Source: DATLCI01 sp046714215 (GTDB lineage: Bacteria; Acidobacteriota; Terriglobia; Terriglobales; Acidobacteriaceae). From it: 22,196 bases of DNA. Every line of letters begins with the position of its first letter. Within the stretch, counting starts at the first letter, position 1. Below are positions 14,579 through 21,827 of the stretch, one piece after another. The position numbers and the translations under genes are program-made. Below the pieces are notes generated by a model, which saw only the letters and a program-made list of their open reading frames with translations, had not been told where the DNA came from and did no database searches. The stretch is from NCBI GenBank assembly GCA_046714215.1, contig JBKKBM010000222.1, positions 1 through 22,196 of the forward strand. The letters run 5' to 3'.

Positions 14579-16096
14579 CTAGTTCTTCGCGAAGCCGCGC
14601 ACCAACTCTACCAGACTTCTTACCGCGATTCCGGATGGCCCTTTAGCGATCCAGGGCTTGTTCTCTTCCATCCAGGCCACGCCGGCGATGTCGAGGTGGA
14701 TCCAAGGTTTGTCGTCGACGAATTCCTGCAGGAACTTGGCTGCCGTGATGGCGCCGCCCCAACGTCCGCCGGAGTTGACGATGTCCGCGATGCCGGACTT
14801 GATCATCTCGCGATATTCGTCGTCGAGCGGTAGTCTCCAGAACTTTTCTCCGGCCGCTTCCTGCGCCGCGTGAAAGCGGTTATAGAGTTCGTCATCATTG
14901 GCAAAGATGCCCGCATTGATCATGCCCAGCGCCACCACGCAGGCGCCTGTAAGCGTAGCGGCGTCTACCAGGTGGGTGCACCCAAGTTCGCGGGCGTAGC
15001 AGAGGCCGTCCGCCAGCACCAACCGGCCTTCGGCATCAGTATTGATGATCTCGATAGCCTTGCCGTTCATGGCGAACTGGACGTCGCCCGGTTTCTGCGC
15101 CGTGCCGGAGGGCATATTTTCCGCCGCGCACACGATGCCGATTACCCGCACGTTCGGCTTAAGCTGCGCGATGGCGCGCATCGCTCCGATCATGGCCGCG
15201 CCTCCGGCCATGTCATATTTCATCTTCTCCATGCCGTCGGCAGGCTTGATGGAAATACCGCCGGTGTCAAAGGTGATCCCTTTGCCCACCAGGCCGAGCA
15301 CCGGCTGCGCAGGCGCGCCGGAAGGTTCATAGCGCATGATGATGAGCGCGGGCGGCTCCGCTGAGCCCTGCGAGACGCTCCAGAATGAGCCCATCTTTAA
15401 TTCGAGAAGTTTCTCCTTCCCGTAGACTTCGCAATCCAAGCCATTCGCTGCGCACATCTTCTTCGCGCGCTCACCCAGGATGGTAGGCGTCATTTTGTTG
15501 CCGGGCTCGTTCACCAGGTCGCGCGTGAAGTTCTGGCTCTCCCCCACGATGCGCCCCAGCTCCATCGCCGCGTCCAGGCTCTTCTTGTCCGCGGCCGCGG
15601 GCGCTACCAACGTCAGCTCGTCGATGCGCTGGTCCTTGCGATCGCTCTGGTAGTAATTAGGGTCGAAGTCGCCGACGTAGCCACCCTCCACCAGCGCGCG
15701 CACCGCCGCATCCGCAGCGAGTGCGGTCGCCTCCGGAACCGCGATGGCCAGTGACTTGATGTCTTTCGACTTCACAAAGCGCACCGCGGCCCCGCCGATC
15801 TTGCGCGCATCATCGGCCGAGAACTTGGCCGCCTTACCGCCGCCGATGAGGAGCAGTCGTTTGGCCTTGAGCCCCTTAGGCGCGTGGATGAGAGTGGTCT
15901 CGAGCGCTTTGGCGGTCACATCGCCGGAGGCGAGGACGTCCGCCACCGCCTCCGCTAGGGCCTTATCGGCTGCAGAGGCGACTTTCGGTTGCGTCTTTGC
16001 GTCTTTGTTTTTGTCAGTGTTGTGGTCGAGAACGACGACGGCTAGACATTCAGCCGAGGCTTCAGCGATAGAGGTAAAATTCAGTTTGGTCTTCAT
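14579..16096 (-). CDS. pepA: Leucyl aminopeptidase (M17, PepA type)
   Basis: 505 residues, the normal length for M17. The N-terminal macro-like domain (about 1-165) is followed by the catalytic domain with its dinuclear metal site: VGKGITFDTGG (270-280, Lys272 and Asp277), Lys-Tyr-Asp295 in KYDMAGGAAM, and the signature NTDAEGRL (352-359, Asp354, Glu356, catalytic Arg358). It removes N-terminal residues from peptides in the cytosol as a hexamer. It starts 8 nt after the smpB stop and is surely co-transcribed. A lysine/aspartate-rich patch (about 26-38) in the first domain is longer than in many homologues. Confidence 0.96.
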   Translation of the reverse strand: MKTKLNFTSIAEASAECLAVVVLDHNTDKNKDAKTQPKVASAADKALAEAVADVLASGDVTAKALETTLIHAPKGLKAKRLLLIGGGKAAKFSADDARKIGGAAVRFVKSKDIKSLAIAVPEATALAADAAVRALVEGGYVGDFDPNYYQSDRKDQRIDELTLVAPAAADKKSLDAAMELGRIVGESQNFTRDLVNEPGNKMTPTILGERAKKMCAANGLDCEVYGKEKLLELKMGSFWSVSQGSAEPPALIIMRYEPSGAPAQPVLGLVGKGITFDTGGISIKPADGMEKMKYDMAGGAAMIGAMRAIAQLKPNVRVIGIVCAAENMPSGTAQKPGDVQFAMNGKAIEIINTDAEGRLVLADGLCYARELGCTHLVDAATLTGACVVALGMINAGIFANDDELYNRFHAAQEAAGEKFWRLPLDDEYREMIKSGIADIVNSGGRWGGAITAAKFLQEFVDDKPWIHLDIAGVAWMEENKPWIAKGPSGIAVRSLVELVRGFAKN

Positions 16097-16104
16097 AATT
16101 TTGT

Positions 16105-16635
16105 TTAGTCCCGATTCCTGCGGGCCCTGATCGCCTGGCGGGCTTCCGCCTCATCCGTGCGGCGACGCTCCGTCTCGCGCTTGTCCCAAAGTTGCTTGCC
16201 TTTGGCTACGGCAATCTCGCATTTCACCCGGCCCCGCTTGAAGTAAAGTCTGGTCGGGATCAGCGTGAGCCCTTTTTGCTGGATCTTGGCCGCGAGCTTG
16301 TTCAATTCATCGCGATGGACCAGTAGTTTCCGCGTGCGCCGGGGCTCATGGTTGTGGATGTTGCCGTGATCGTACGGACCGATGGGCGCGTTCAGCAGCC
16401 AGAGTTGGTTGTCTTTCACCAAGGCGTAAGCGTCTTTCAGGTTCGCTTGTCCGCCGCGTACAGACTTCACCTCCGTGCCGCGCAATTCCACGCCTGCCTC
16501 CAGCTTGTCTGAGAGGAAGTAATTGTGGCTGGCCGCGCGATTGACCGAGGCGTCCCGTTCGCCCGCAGCGACGGGGTCGCGGTGCGGGTTCTTGGGCTTT
16601 TCCGGTTTAGTCTGGTGTACGTGCTGGCGGGTCAT
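16105..16635 (-). CDS. smpB: SmpB, tmRNA-binding protein
   Basis: 176 residues. The beta-barrel core runs from about 35: NRAASHNYFLSDKLEAGVEL, then RGTEVKSVRGGQANLKDAY, then GPYDHGNIHNHEPRRTRKLL, all hallmark SmpB blocks. The C-terminal tail (about 143-176, starting G-K-Q-L-W-D-K-R) is basic and helical, the part that enters the mRNA channel. With tmRNA it rescues stalled ribosomes. The N terminus carries about 30 extra polar residues compared with E. coli SmpB; no later ATG offers a better start. The tmRNA gene itself is not in the window. First gene of the smpB-pepA operon. Confidence 0.96.
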   Translation of the reverse strand: MTRQHVHQTKPEKPKNPHRDPVAAGERDASVNRAASHNYFLSDKLEAGVELRGTEVKSVRGGQANLKDAYALVKDNQLWLLNAPIGPYDHGNIHNHEPRRTRKLLVHRDELNKLAAKIQQKGLTLIPTRLYFKRGRVKCEIAVAKGKQLWDKRETERRRTDEAEARQAIRARRNRD

Positions 16636-16691
16636 GAAAAGGGGCTGTTACCGGGGCCAGGGCGCTTACGAGTGCGGCCTGCCAAACGTCT

Positions 16692-16700
16692 AATCTACCA
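16692..16700 (-). promoter_or_regulatory. Weak candidate extended -10 for smpB
   Basis: On the minus strand the sequence reads TGG-TAGATT, an extended -10-like element 56 nt before the smpB ATG. The -35 position is not convincing. Confidence 0.25.
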
Positions 16701-16742
16701 TAGCGGCGGGCGTGGCCTGGCTGCCGCAGGTCTCTGCCAAAC

Positions 16743-16751
16743 TGCTATAAT
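16743..16751 (+). promoter_or_regulatory. Extended -10 promoter for the secretin operon
   Basis: TGC-TATAAT is a perfect extended -10 with no clear -35. Transcription would begin near 16758, giving a leader of about 88 nt. That leader contains a small perfect hairpin (GTGCC at 16774-16778, GGCAC at 16785-16789) before the AAGGAG ribosome-binding site. Confidence 0.65.
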
Positions 16752-16834
16752 CGGCGCAGCAGCGCAGAACTAAGTGCCTGCAACGGCACAGGTTAGAAGC
16801 TAGTGTCACGAAAGCTCGACTCATAAACTTCCGC

Positions 16835-16840
16835 AAGGAG
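16835..16840 (+). promoter_or_regulatory. Shine-Dalgarno deciding the TTG start of the secretin gene
   Basis: AAGGAG stands five bases before TTG 16846. It yields a protein beginning with a proper signal peptide (basic M-R-L-F-A-R, then a hydrophobic core), so the non-ATG start is well supported. Confidence 0.8.
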
Positions 16841-16845
16841 TCCCA

Positions 16846-19233
16846 TTGAGACTGTTCGCCCGTACCACCTTGCTTCTACTACTGGTCAGCCTCGCGCTCC
16901 CGCTCATCGCTGAATCTCCGCGCTCTCTTTACAACAAAGGTAAAGACGCGGAAGTGCGCCAGGATTACATGGCAGCCTTCGAGCACTACCGCCAGGCCTA
17001 CGAGCAGAAGCCCAAAGAATTGAAGTACCGCATCGCCTACCAGCGTACCCGCTTCCTGGCATCTGCCGCCCACGTGAATAAGGGGCAGGATCTGCGCGAC
17101 AAGGGCGATCTGGATGGGGCGCTGCAGGAATTCGTTTACGCCGCCAAGATCGATCCCTCCAACGCCGCCGCCGCCCAGGAAGTCCGCAAGACCCAGGCCA
17201 TGATCGAAGGCGCGGCCGGAGGCCAACCCGCGCCCCCGCCTCGCCCGCAGATCTCCAAGCGTTTGGAAGAGGCCGCCGGCCCCATCGAGTTGGCGCCCGT
17301 CTCCCAGCAACCCATCACGCTGGAGATCGCCAATGACAGCAAGCTGGTGTACGAGACCATCGGAAAACTAGCCGGAGTGAACGTCTTGTTCGATCCTGAA
17401 TATGTTTCCCGCCGTGTCACCTTGAAGCTGACCGCCGTCTCTCTCCAGGAATCGCTCGACATCCTAGCTTTTCACTCCAATACTTTCTGGCGTCCGGTCA
17501 CGCCCAACACGATCTTCATCGCGGCGAACACTCCCGCGAAGCGGCGCGAGCTCGAGCAGAACATCCTGAAGACGTTCTACCTGTCGAACGTGAATGCGGC
17601 CTCTGACCTGGTGGAAGTGGTGAACGTGATCCGCACCATCCTAGGCAGCGACATCAAGATCATGCAGATCACCTCGCAGAACGCCATCGTCGTCCGGGGC
17701 ACGCCGGACCAGGTGGCGCTGGCGGAAAAACTCATCGGCGACGTCGACAAAGCCAAGCCCGAAGTCATCGTGGAAGTGGCAGTCATGCAGGTGCGGCGCG
17801 ATAAGCTGCGTGACATCGGCATCCGTCCGCCGACATCTGCTAGTTCAGCGATCAGCGTGGGCATTCAGCCATCGACCGCTACAACCGGGACCACCACCGG
17901 CACTACGACCGCCGCCACCGCCAGCAACCTCACGTTGAACACGCTGGCTAACCTGAAGGACCGCGACATCGTCGTGAACATCCCGGCGGCGACCGTCAAC
18001 CTTCTCTATAACGACAGCAACAGCCGCCTCATCCAGAACCCGCAGATCCGCGCGCTCGATGGACAGAAGGCGTCGTTGAAGATCGGCGATCGTATCCCCA
18101 TCGCCACCGGTTCGTTCGGCAGCGGCTTCGGCGCCGGCGGCCTGGGTGCCAGCGGCCTGGTCAACACCCAATTCCAATACATCGACGTGGGCGTGAACGT
18201 CGACATCACTCCCCGCGTCTTTATGAACCGGGAAGTAGGCCTGAAGATGGTATTGGAAATATCGTCTGTCACGGGCAGCACCAACATCGGGGGCATCACT
18301 CAACCCATCATCAGCCAGCGCCGCGTTGAGCATGAGATCCGGCTGCGCGAAGGGGAAGTGAACCTGCTGGGCGGCATCTTCGAGCAGCAGACCACGAAAT
18401 CCATCTCCGGCATCCCCGGATTGGCGCAACTGCCGTTCCTGAAATACCTGTTCGCTGAAGAGCGCAGTGAGAATGTGGAAAGCGAGATCGTCTTCATCCT
18501 CATCCCGCATATCGTGCGCGGTCAGGACTACACCGAACTCAATCAGCGCGCCATCGATGTCGGCACCAACACCTCTCTGGACTTGCGCCGCGTTTCCCGA
18601 CCGGCCAACCTCACGCCGTCAGCTCCCGCGCCGCAGTCGCCTGTACCGATGACCTCCAATCCGGCTGCCGCTCCGATGACCACAGCGCCGCCGCAGGCTG
18701 CGCCTTCGGCTCCGGTAACAGAGTCTAGCGCGCGGGTCACAACTCCAGGGACATCTACAGGCACGCAGCAGCCCGCCGGCAACCAGCCGCCATCGGCAGC
18801 GTTGCAAGAGCCTATCGTACCGGGAACCGTCTACTTCGATCCTGCCGCAGCCGCGCAAGCCGTAGGCCGGACGTTCAACGTGAATGTGATGGTGCGCGGC
18901 GCGCGAGACTTGTATTCGGCGCCGCTTCAGATCAGTTATGACCCCAACACCCTGCAACTGGTGAATATCTCGAACGGCGACCTGCTCAGTCGCGATGGCC
19001 AACCCGTCGCTCTGGTGCATCGGGAAGACTTGCAGACGGGCACGGTGCAGGCGAACGCGACGCGTCCGCCCAACACGCCTGGCATCAGTGGTGACGGCGT
19101 GCTCTACACCCTGACCTTCCAGGCGAAGTTCAAAGGAGATTCCACGGTGAACATCGTACGGCCCAGCTTCCGCAGCAGCACGATGCAGCCCATTCCGATG
19201 ACCGCAACCAGCGCGACCATCAGCATCAAATAA
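16846..19233 (+). CDS. Secretin (GspD/PilQ type) with N-terminal TPR and C-terminal cohesin-like domain
   Basis: 795 residues. A signal peptide (1-22) is followed by two or three TPR-like helical repeats (about 24-113) and a Pro-rich linker. An STN/N0-like domain (about 157-228, ITLEIANDSKLVYETIGKLAGVN in register with the family) and an N1-type secretin ring domain (about 240-300) come next. The secretin barrel domain (about 390-557) shows LIQNPQIRALDGQKASLKIGDRIPI, VGVNVDITPRV, the glycine-rich gate loop (422-438) and GIPGLAQLPFLKYLF near its end. A Thr/Pro/Ala linker (580-655) leads to a cohesin-like beta sandwich (about 660-795: V-Y-F-D-P-A, LQISYDPNTLQLVN, G-V-L-Y-T-L-T-F-Q-A). It should form an outer-membrane pore for secretion or pilus assembly. 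Being followed by GspG-like pseudopilins favours a type II-like system. The extra end domains are unlike GspD and PilQ of Proteobacteria. Confidence 0.92.
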   Translation: MRLFARTTLLLLLVSLALPLIAESPRSLYNKGKDAEVRQDYMAAFEHYRQAYEQKPKELKYRIAYQRTRFLASAAHVNKGQDLRDKGDLDGALQEFVYAAKIDPSNAAAAQEVRKTQAMIEGAAGGQPAPPPRPQISKRLEEAAGPIELAPVSQQPITLEIANDSKLVYETIGKLAGVNVLFDPEYVSRRVTLKLTAVSLQESLDILAFHSNTFWRPVTPNTIFIAANTPAKRRELEQNILKTFYLSNVNAASDLVEVVNVIRTILGSDIKIMQITSQNAIVVRGTPDQVALAEKLIGDVDKAKPEVIVEVAVMQVRRDKLRDIGIRPPTSASSAISVGIQPSTATTGTTTGTTTAATASNLTLNTLANLKDRDIVVNIPAATVNLLYNDSNSRLIQNPQIRALDGQKASLKIGDRIPIATGSFGSGFGAGGLGASGLVNTQFQYIDVGVNVDITPRVFMNREVGLKMVLEISSVTGSTNIGGITQPIISQRRVEHEIRLREGEVNLLGGIFEQQTTKSISGIPGLAQLPFLKYLFAEERSENVESEIVFILIPHIVRGQDYTELNQRAIDVGTNTSLDLRRVSRPANLTPSAPAPQSPVPMTSNPAAAPMTTAPPQAAPSAPVTESSARVTTPGTSTGTQQPAGNQPPSAALQEPIVPGTVYFDPAAAAQAVGRTFNVNVMVRGARDLYSAPLQISYDPNTLQLVNISNGDLLSRDGQPVALVHREDLQTGTVQANATRPPNTPGISGDGVLYTLTFQAKFKGDSTVNIVRPSFRSSTMQPIPMTATSATISIK

Positions 19234-19239
19234 GGGATT

Positions 19240-19719
19240 GTGATCGCATCCTTCCAGCGCCGCGTCAGAGCTAGGCAGGCCCAGCGTGGCCTTACGCTCA
19301 TCGAGTTGATGGTCGCGGTAGCCATAGTTGGCATACTGATGGCGGCGGCAGTGCCCCTCGTTCGCGTGCAGGTGAAGCGCGAGAAGGAACGCGAACTGCG
19401 CCGGGCGTTGTGGGAGATGCGTGACGCCATCGACCGCTACAAGGACGCAGCCGATCGCGGCGCCTTCCAGACGAAGGTGGGCAGTGAAGGCTATCCCCCG
19501 GACCTGGACACCCTGGTAAAAGGTGTCGATGTGCAGGGCAAGACAGTTCGCTTTCTGCGCCGCATCCCCGTGGACCCCATGACCGGTAGCGCGGAGTGGA
19601 ACCTGCGCGCGATGCAGGATGAACCCGATTCCACCAGTTGGGGCGGGCAGAATGTCTTTGACGTGACCACAAAATCTGAGGCCCAGGCCATCGACGGCAC
19701 GTACTATAAAGATTGGTAA
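19240..19719 (+). CDS. GspG-like pseudopilin 1
   Basis: 159 residues from GTG 19240, six bases after the secretin stop. A short basic leader ends at Gly17, then L-T-L-I-E with the conserved Glu at +5, then a hydrophobic helix (about 18-40): a class III prepilin signal cut by PilD/GspO peptidase. The C-terminal part (about 45-159) is GspG-like, with Y-P-P-D-L-D-T-L, L-R-R-I-P-V-D-P-M-T and an ending I-D-G-T-Y-Y-K-D-W. As in GspG, the helix would pack into a short periplasmic pilus that pushes substrates through the secretin. The GTG was preferred because it is coupled to the upstream stop; no strong Shine-Dalgarno is seen. Confidence 0.88.
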   Translation: MIASFQRRVRARQAQRGLTLIELMVAVAIVGILMAAAVPLVRVQVKREKERELRRALWEMRDAIDRYKDAADRGAFQTKVGSEGYPPDLDTLVKGVDVQGKTVRFLRRIPVDPMTGSAEWNLRAMQDEPDSTSWGGQNVFDVTTKSEAQAIDGTYYKDW

Positions 19720-19721
19720 CC

Positions 19722-20117
19722 ATGGCACAACGACGCCGACAATCCGGCTTCACCTTGGTGGAGCTTATTATCGTGATGGCCATCATCGCCATCCTCATCA
19801 GCATCGCCGCGCCCATGTACTCGGTATCGATCGTGCGTGCGCGCGAATCGGCGTTGCGCCAGGACCTCCACCATCTCCGCCAGTCCATCGACCAGTTCAC
19901 CATGGACAAGCAGCGCGCTCCGCAGTCGCTCGATGAGTTGGTCTCCGCAGGCTACCTGCGTTCTCTCCCTATCGACCCTTTCACCAAGAATGCGGACTGG
20001 GAAGTCATCATGGAAGATGTGATGACCAGCATCGACCAGACCCAGCCCGGCATCACCGACGTGCGCAGTACGTCACCGGCGATAAGTCTGGATGGCAGCG
20101 CTTATAACAGCTGGTAG
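19722..20117 (+). CDS. GspG-like pseudopilin 2
   Basis: 131 residues from ATG 19722, two bases after the first pseudopilin's stop. A nine-residue leader M-A-Q-R-R-R-Q-S-G precedes F-T-L-V-E (cut after Gly9, Glu at +5) and a hydrophobic helix (10-33). The rest follows the GspG plan: APQSLDELVSAGYL, then L-P-I-D-P-F-T, and a C terminus L-D-G-S-A-Y-N-S-W that mirrors the end of its upstream neighbour. The two are evidently related copies. A TTG at 19713 would add three residues but overlap the previous stop and lengthen the leader, so the ATG is preferred. No assembly ATPase or platform protein follows. Confidence 0.88.
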   Translation: MAQRRRQSGFTLVELIIVMAIIAILISIAAPMYSVSIVRARESALRQDLHHLRQSIDQFTMDKQRAPQSLDELVSAGYLRSLPIDPFTKNADWEVIMEDVMTSIDQTQPGITDVRSTSPAISLDGSAYNSW

Positions 20118-20155
20118 CCCGCCCATTTCGCGGCGGCACGTGTAATCCCTTGCGT

Positions 20156-21823
20156 ATGCCTCTGGCTCAAGTGTCTTCTTACACTCCGATCAAAGCGCCC
20201 CGCGGCACCACCTTGCGCTGCAAAGGCTGGCAGCAGGAAGCCGCACTGCGCATGCTGATGAACAATCTGGATGAGGAAGTCGCCGAGCGGCCCCAGGATC
20301 TCATCGTCTACGGCGGCACGGGGAAGGCGGCGCGCAATTGGGAGGCGTACCATGCCATTGTGGGCGCTCTCATCGCGCTGGAAGATGATGAGACACTGCT
20401 GATTCAGTCGGGCAAGCCGGTCGGCGTCTTCCGCACTCATGAATATGCACCGCGTGTGCTGCTGGCGAATTCCAACCTGGTCGGCCATTTTTCCAATTGG
20501 GAGAAGTTCAACGAACTCGACCGCGCCGGCCTGATGATGTATGGCCAGATGACGGCGGGTTCGTGGATCTACATCGGCTCGCAGGGTATTGTGCAAGGCA
20601 CCTTCGAGACCTTTGCCGCCGCAGCCAATAAACATTTTGGCGGTTCGCTCGAAGGCAAGCTCATCGTCAGCGGTGGCATGGGCGGTATGGGCGGAGCACA
20701 GCCTCTGGCCGCGACCATGGCCGGCGCTGCCTTCCTCGGCATTGATGTCGACGCTGAGCGCATCAAGAAGCGCCTCAAGACCGGATACTGCGACTTCATG
20801 GTGAACACGCTCGACGAGGCGTTGCGCATCCTGAAAAATGCCGTGCGGAAGAAGGAAGCCATCTCCGTGGGGCTGGTGGGGAACTGCGCGGACATCATCC
20901 CTGAACTGGCCGAGCGCGGTGTAGTGCCGGATCTCTTGACCGACCAGACCTCCGCGCACGATCCGCTGAACGGATACGTGCCCAACGGGATGTCATTGGG
21001 AGACGCTTTGGGGCTTCGAGAAAAAGACCCGAAGGCTTATCTCGAGCGCTCCATGCAGTCCATCGCCCGCCACGTCGAAGGCATGTTGCGGTTACAGAAG
21101 ATGGGTAGCGTCACCTTCGATTACGGCAACAACATCCGGACTTTCGCCTTTCAGCAGGGCGTAAAAAACGCCTACGATTTTCCCGGCTTCGTCCCCGCCT
21201 ACATTCGTCCGCTCTTTTGTGAGGGTCGCGGACCGTTCCGCTGGGTCGCTCTTTCGGGCGAGCCCAGCGATATCGCCGTCACCGACGACCTTGTCCTCGA
21301 GCTGTTTCCCGAGAATCAAATCCTCAAGCGATGGATTAACCTTGCCCGTAAACGCATTAAATATCAAGGGCTTCCCGCTCGTATCTGCTGGCTCGGTTAT
21401 GGCGAGCGGGCGCAGTTTGGTCTCGCCATGAATGACCTGGTCAAGAAGGGCAAGCTCAAGGCACCGATCGTCATCGGGCGCGACCACCTCGATTGCGGTT
21501 CCGTCGCTTCACCCTTTCGCGAGACCGAGGCGATGAAGGATGGCAGCGACGCTGTGGCTGATTGGCCGCTGCTCAACGCGCTGCTGAATACCGCCAGCGG
21601 CGCCAGTTGGGTGTCCATTCACAACGGCGGCGGCGTCGGTATCGGCTATTCGCTTCACGCGGGACAAGTCACCGTCGCCGACGGCACCGAGATGATGGCT
21701 AAGCGAATCGAGCGCGTGCTCACCTGTGATCCTGGCATGGGCATAATCCGCCACGTGGACGCGGGCTATCCTGAGGCCGAGGCCTTCGCTAGGAAGGCAG
21801 GGGTAAAAATTCCCTCGAAATAA
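20156..21823 (+). CDS. hutU: Urocanate hydratase
   Basis: 555 residues from ATG 20156. Homology runs the full length: YGGTGKAARNWEAY near the start, L-I-V-S-G-G-M-G-G-M-G-G-A-Q in the NAD-binding region, DQTSAHDPLNGYVPNG, and the urocanase signature YQGLPARICW with Cys411, matching the essential cysteine (Cys410) of the Pseudomonas enzyme. It converts urocanate to imidazolone propionate, the second step of histidine breakdown, with NAD+ as a tightly bound electrophile. No hutH, hutI or hutG lies nearby, so the pathway must be scattered if present. A TTG at 20150 is an alternative start giving two more residues. No good ribosome-binding site and no clear promoter are seen in the 38-nt gap after the pseudopilin, so read-through from the secretin operon is possible. 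Confidence 0.97.
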   Translation: MPLAQVSSYTPIKAPRGTTLRCKGWQQEAALRMLMNNLDEEVAERPQDLIVYGGTGKAARNWEAYHAIVGALIALEDDETLLIQSGKPVGVFRTHEYAPRVLLANSNLVGHFSNWEKFNELDRAGLMMYGQMTAGSWIYIGSQGIVQGTFETFAAAANKHFGGSLEGKLIVSGGMGGMGGAQPLAATMAGAAFLGIDVDAERIKKRLKTGYCDFMVNTLDEALRILKNAVRKKEAISVGLVGNCADIIPELAERGVVPDLLTDQTSAHDPLNGYVPNGMSLGDALGLREKDPKAYLERSMQSIARHVEGMLRLQKMGSVTFDYGNNIRTFAFQQGVKNAYDFPGFVPAYIRPLFCEGRGPFRWVALSGEPSDIAVTDDLVLELFPENQILKRWINLARKRIKYQGLPARICWLGYGERAQFGLAMNDLVKKGKLKAPIVIGRDHLDCGSVASPFRETEAMKDGSDAVADWPLLNALLNTASGASWVSIHNGGGVGIGYSLHAGQVTVADGTEMMAKRIERVLTCDPGMGIIRHVDAGYPEAEAFARKAGVKIPSK

Positions 21824-21827
21824 CACC

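Noticed and set aside
16636..16845. tmRNA (ssrA) gene next to smpB
   Set aside because: The gap is 210 nt, shorter than a tmRNA, and shows no tRNA-like ends or tag-peptide frame.
18619..19728. 369-codon open frame on the - strand opposite the secretin tail and first pseudopilin
   Set aside because: It covers the cohesin-like region and a gene boundary on the other strand, with no motif or start signal. Explained by codon bias of the real genes.
20102..20959. 285-codon open frame on the - strand opposite hutU
   Set aside because: The + strand here is unmistakable urocanase; the antisense translation shows no domain.
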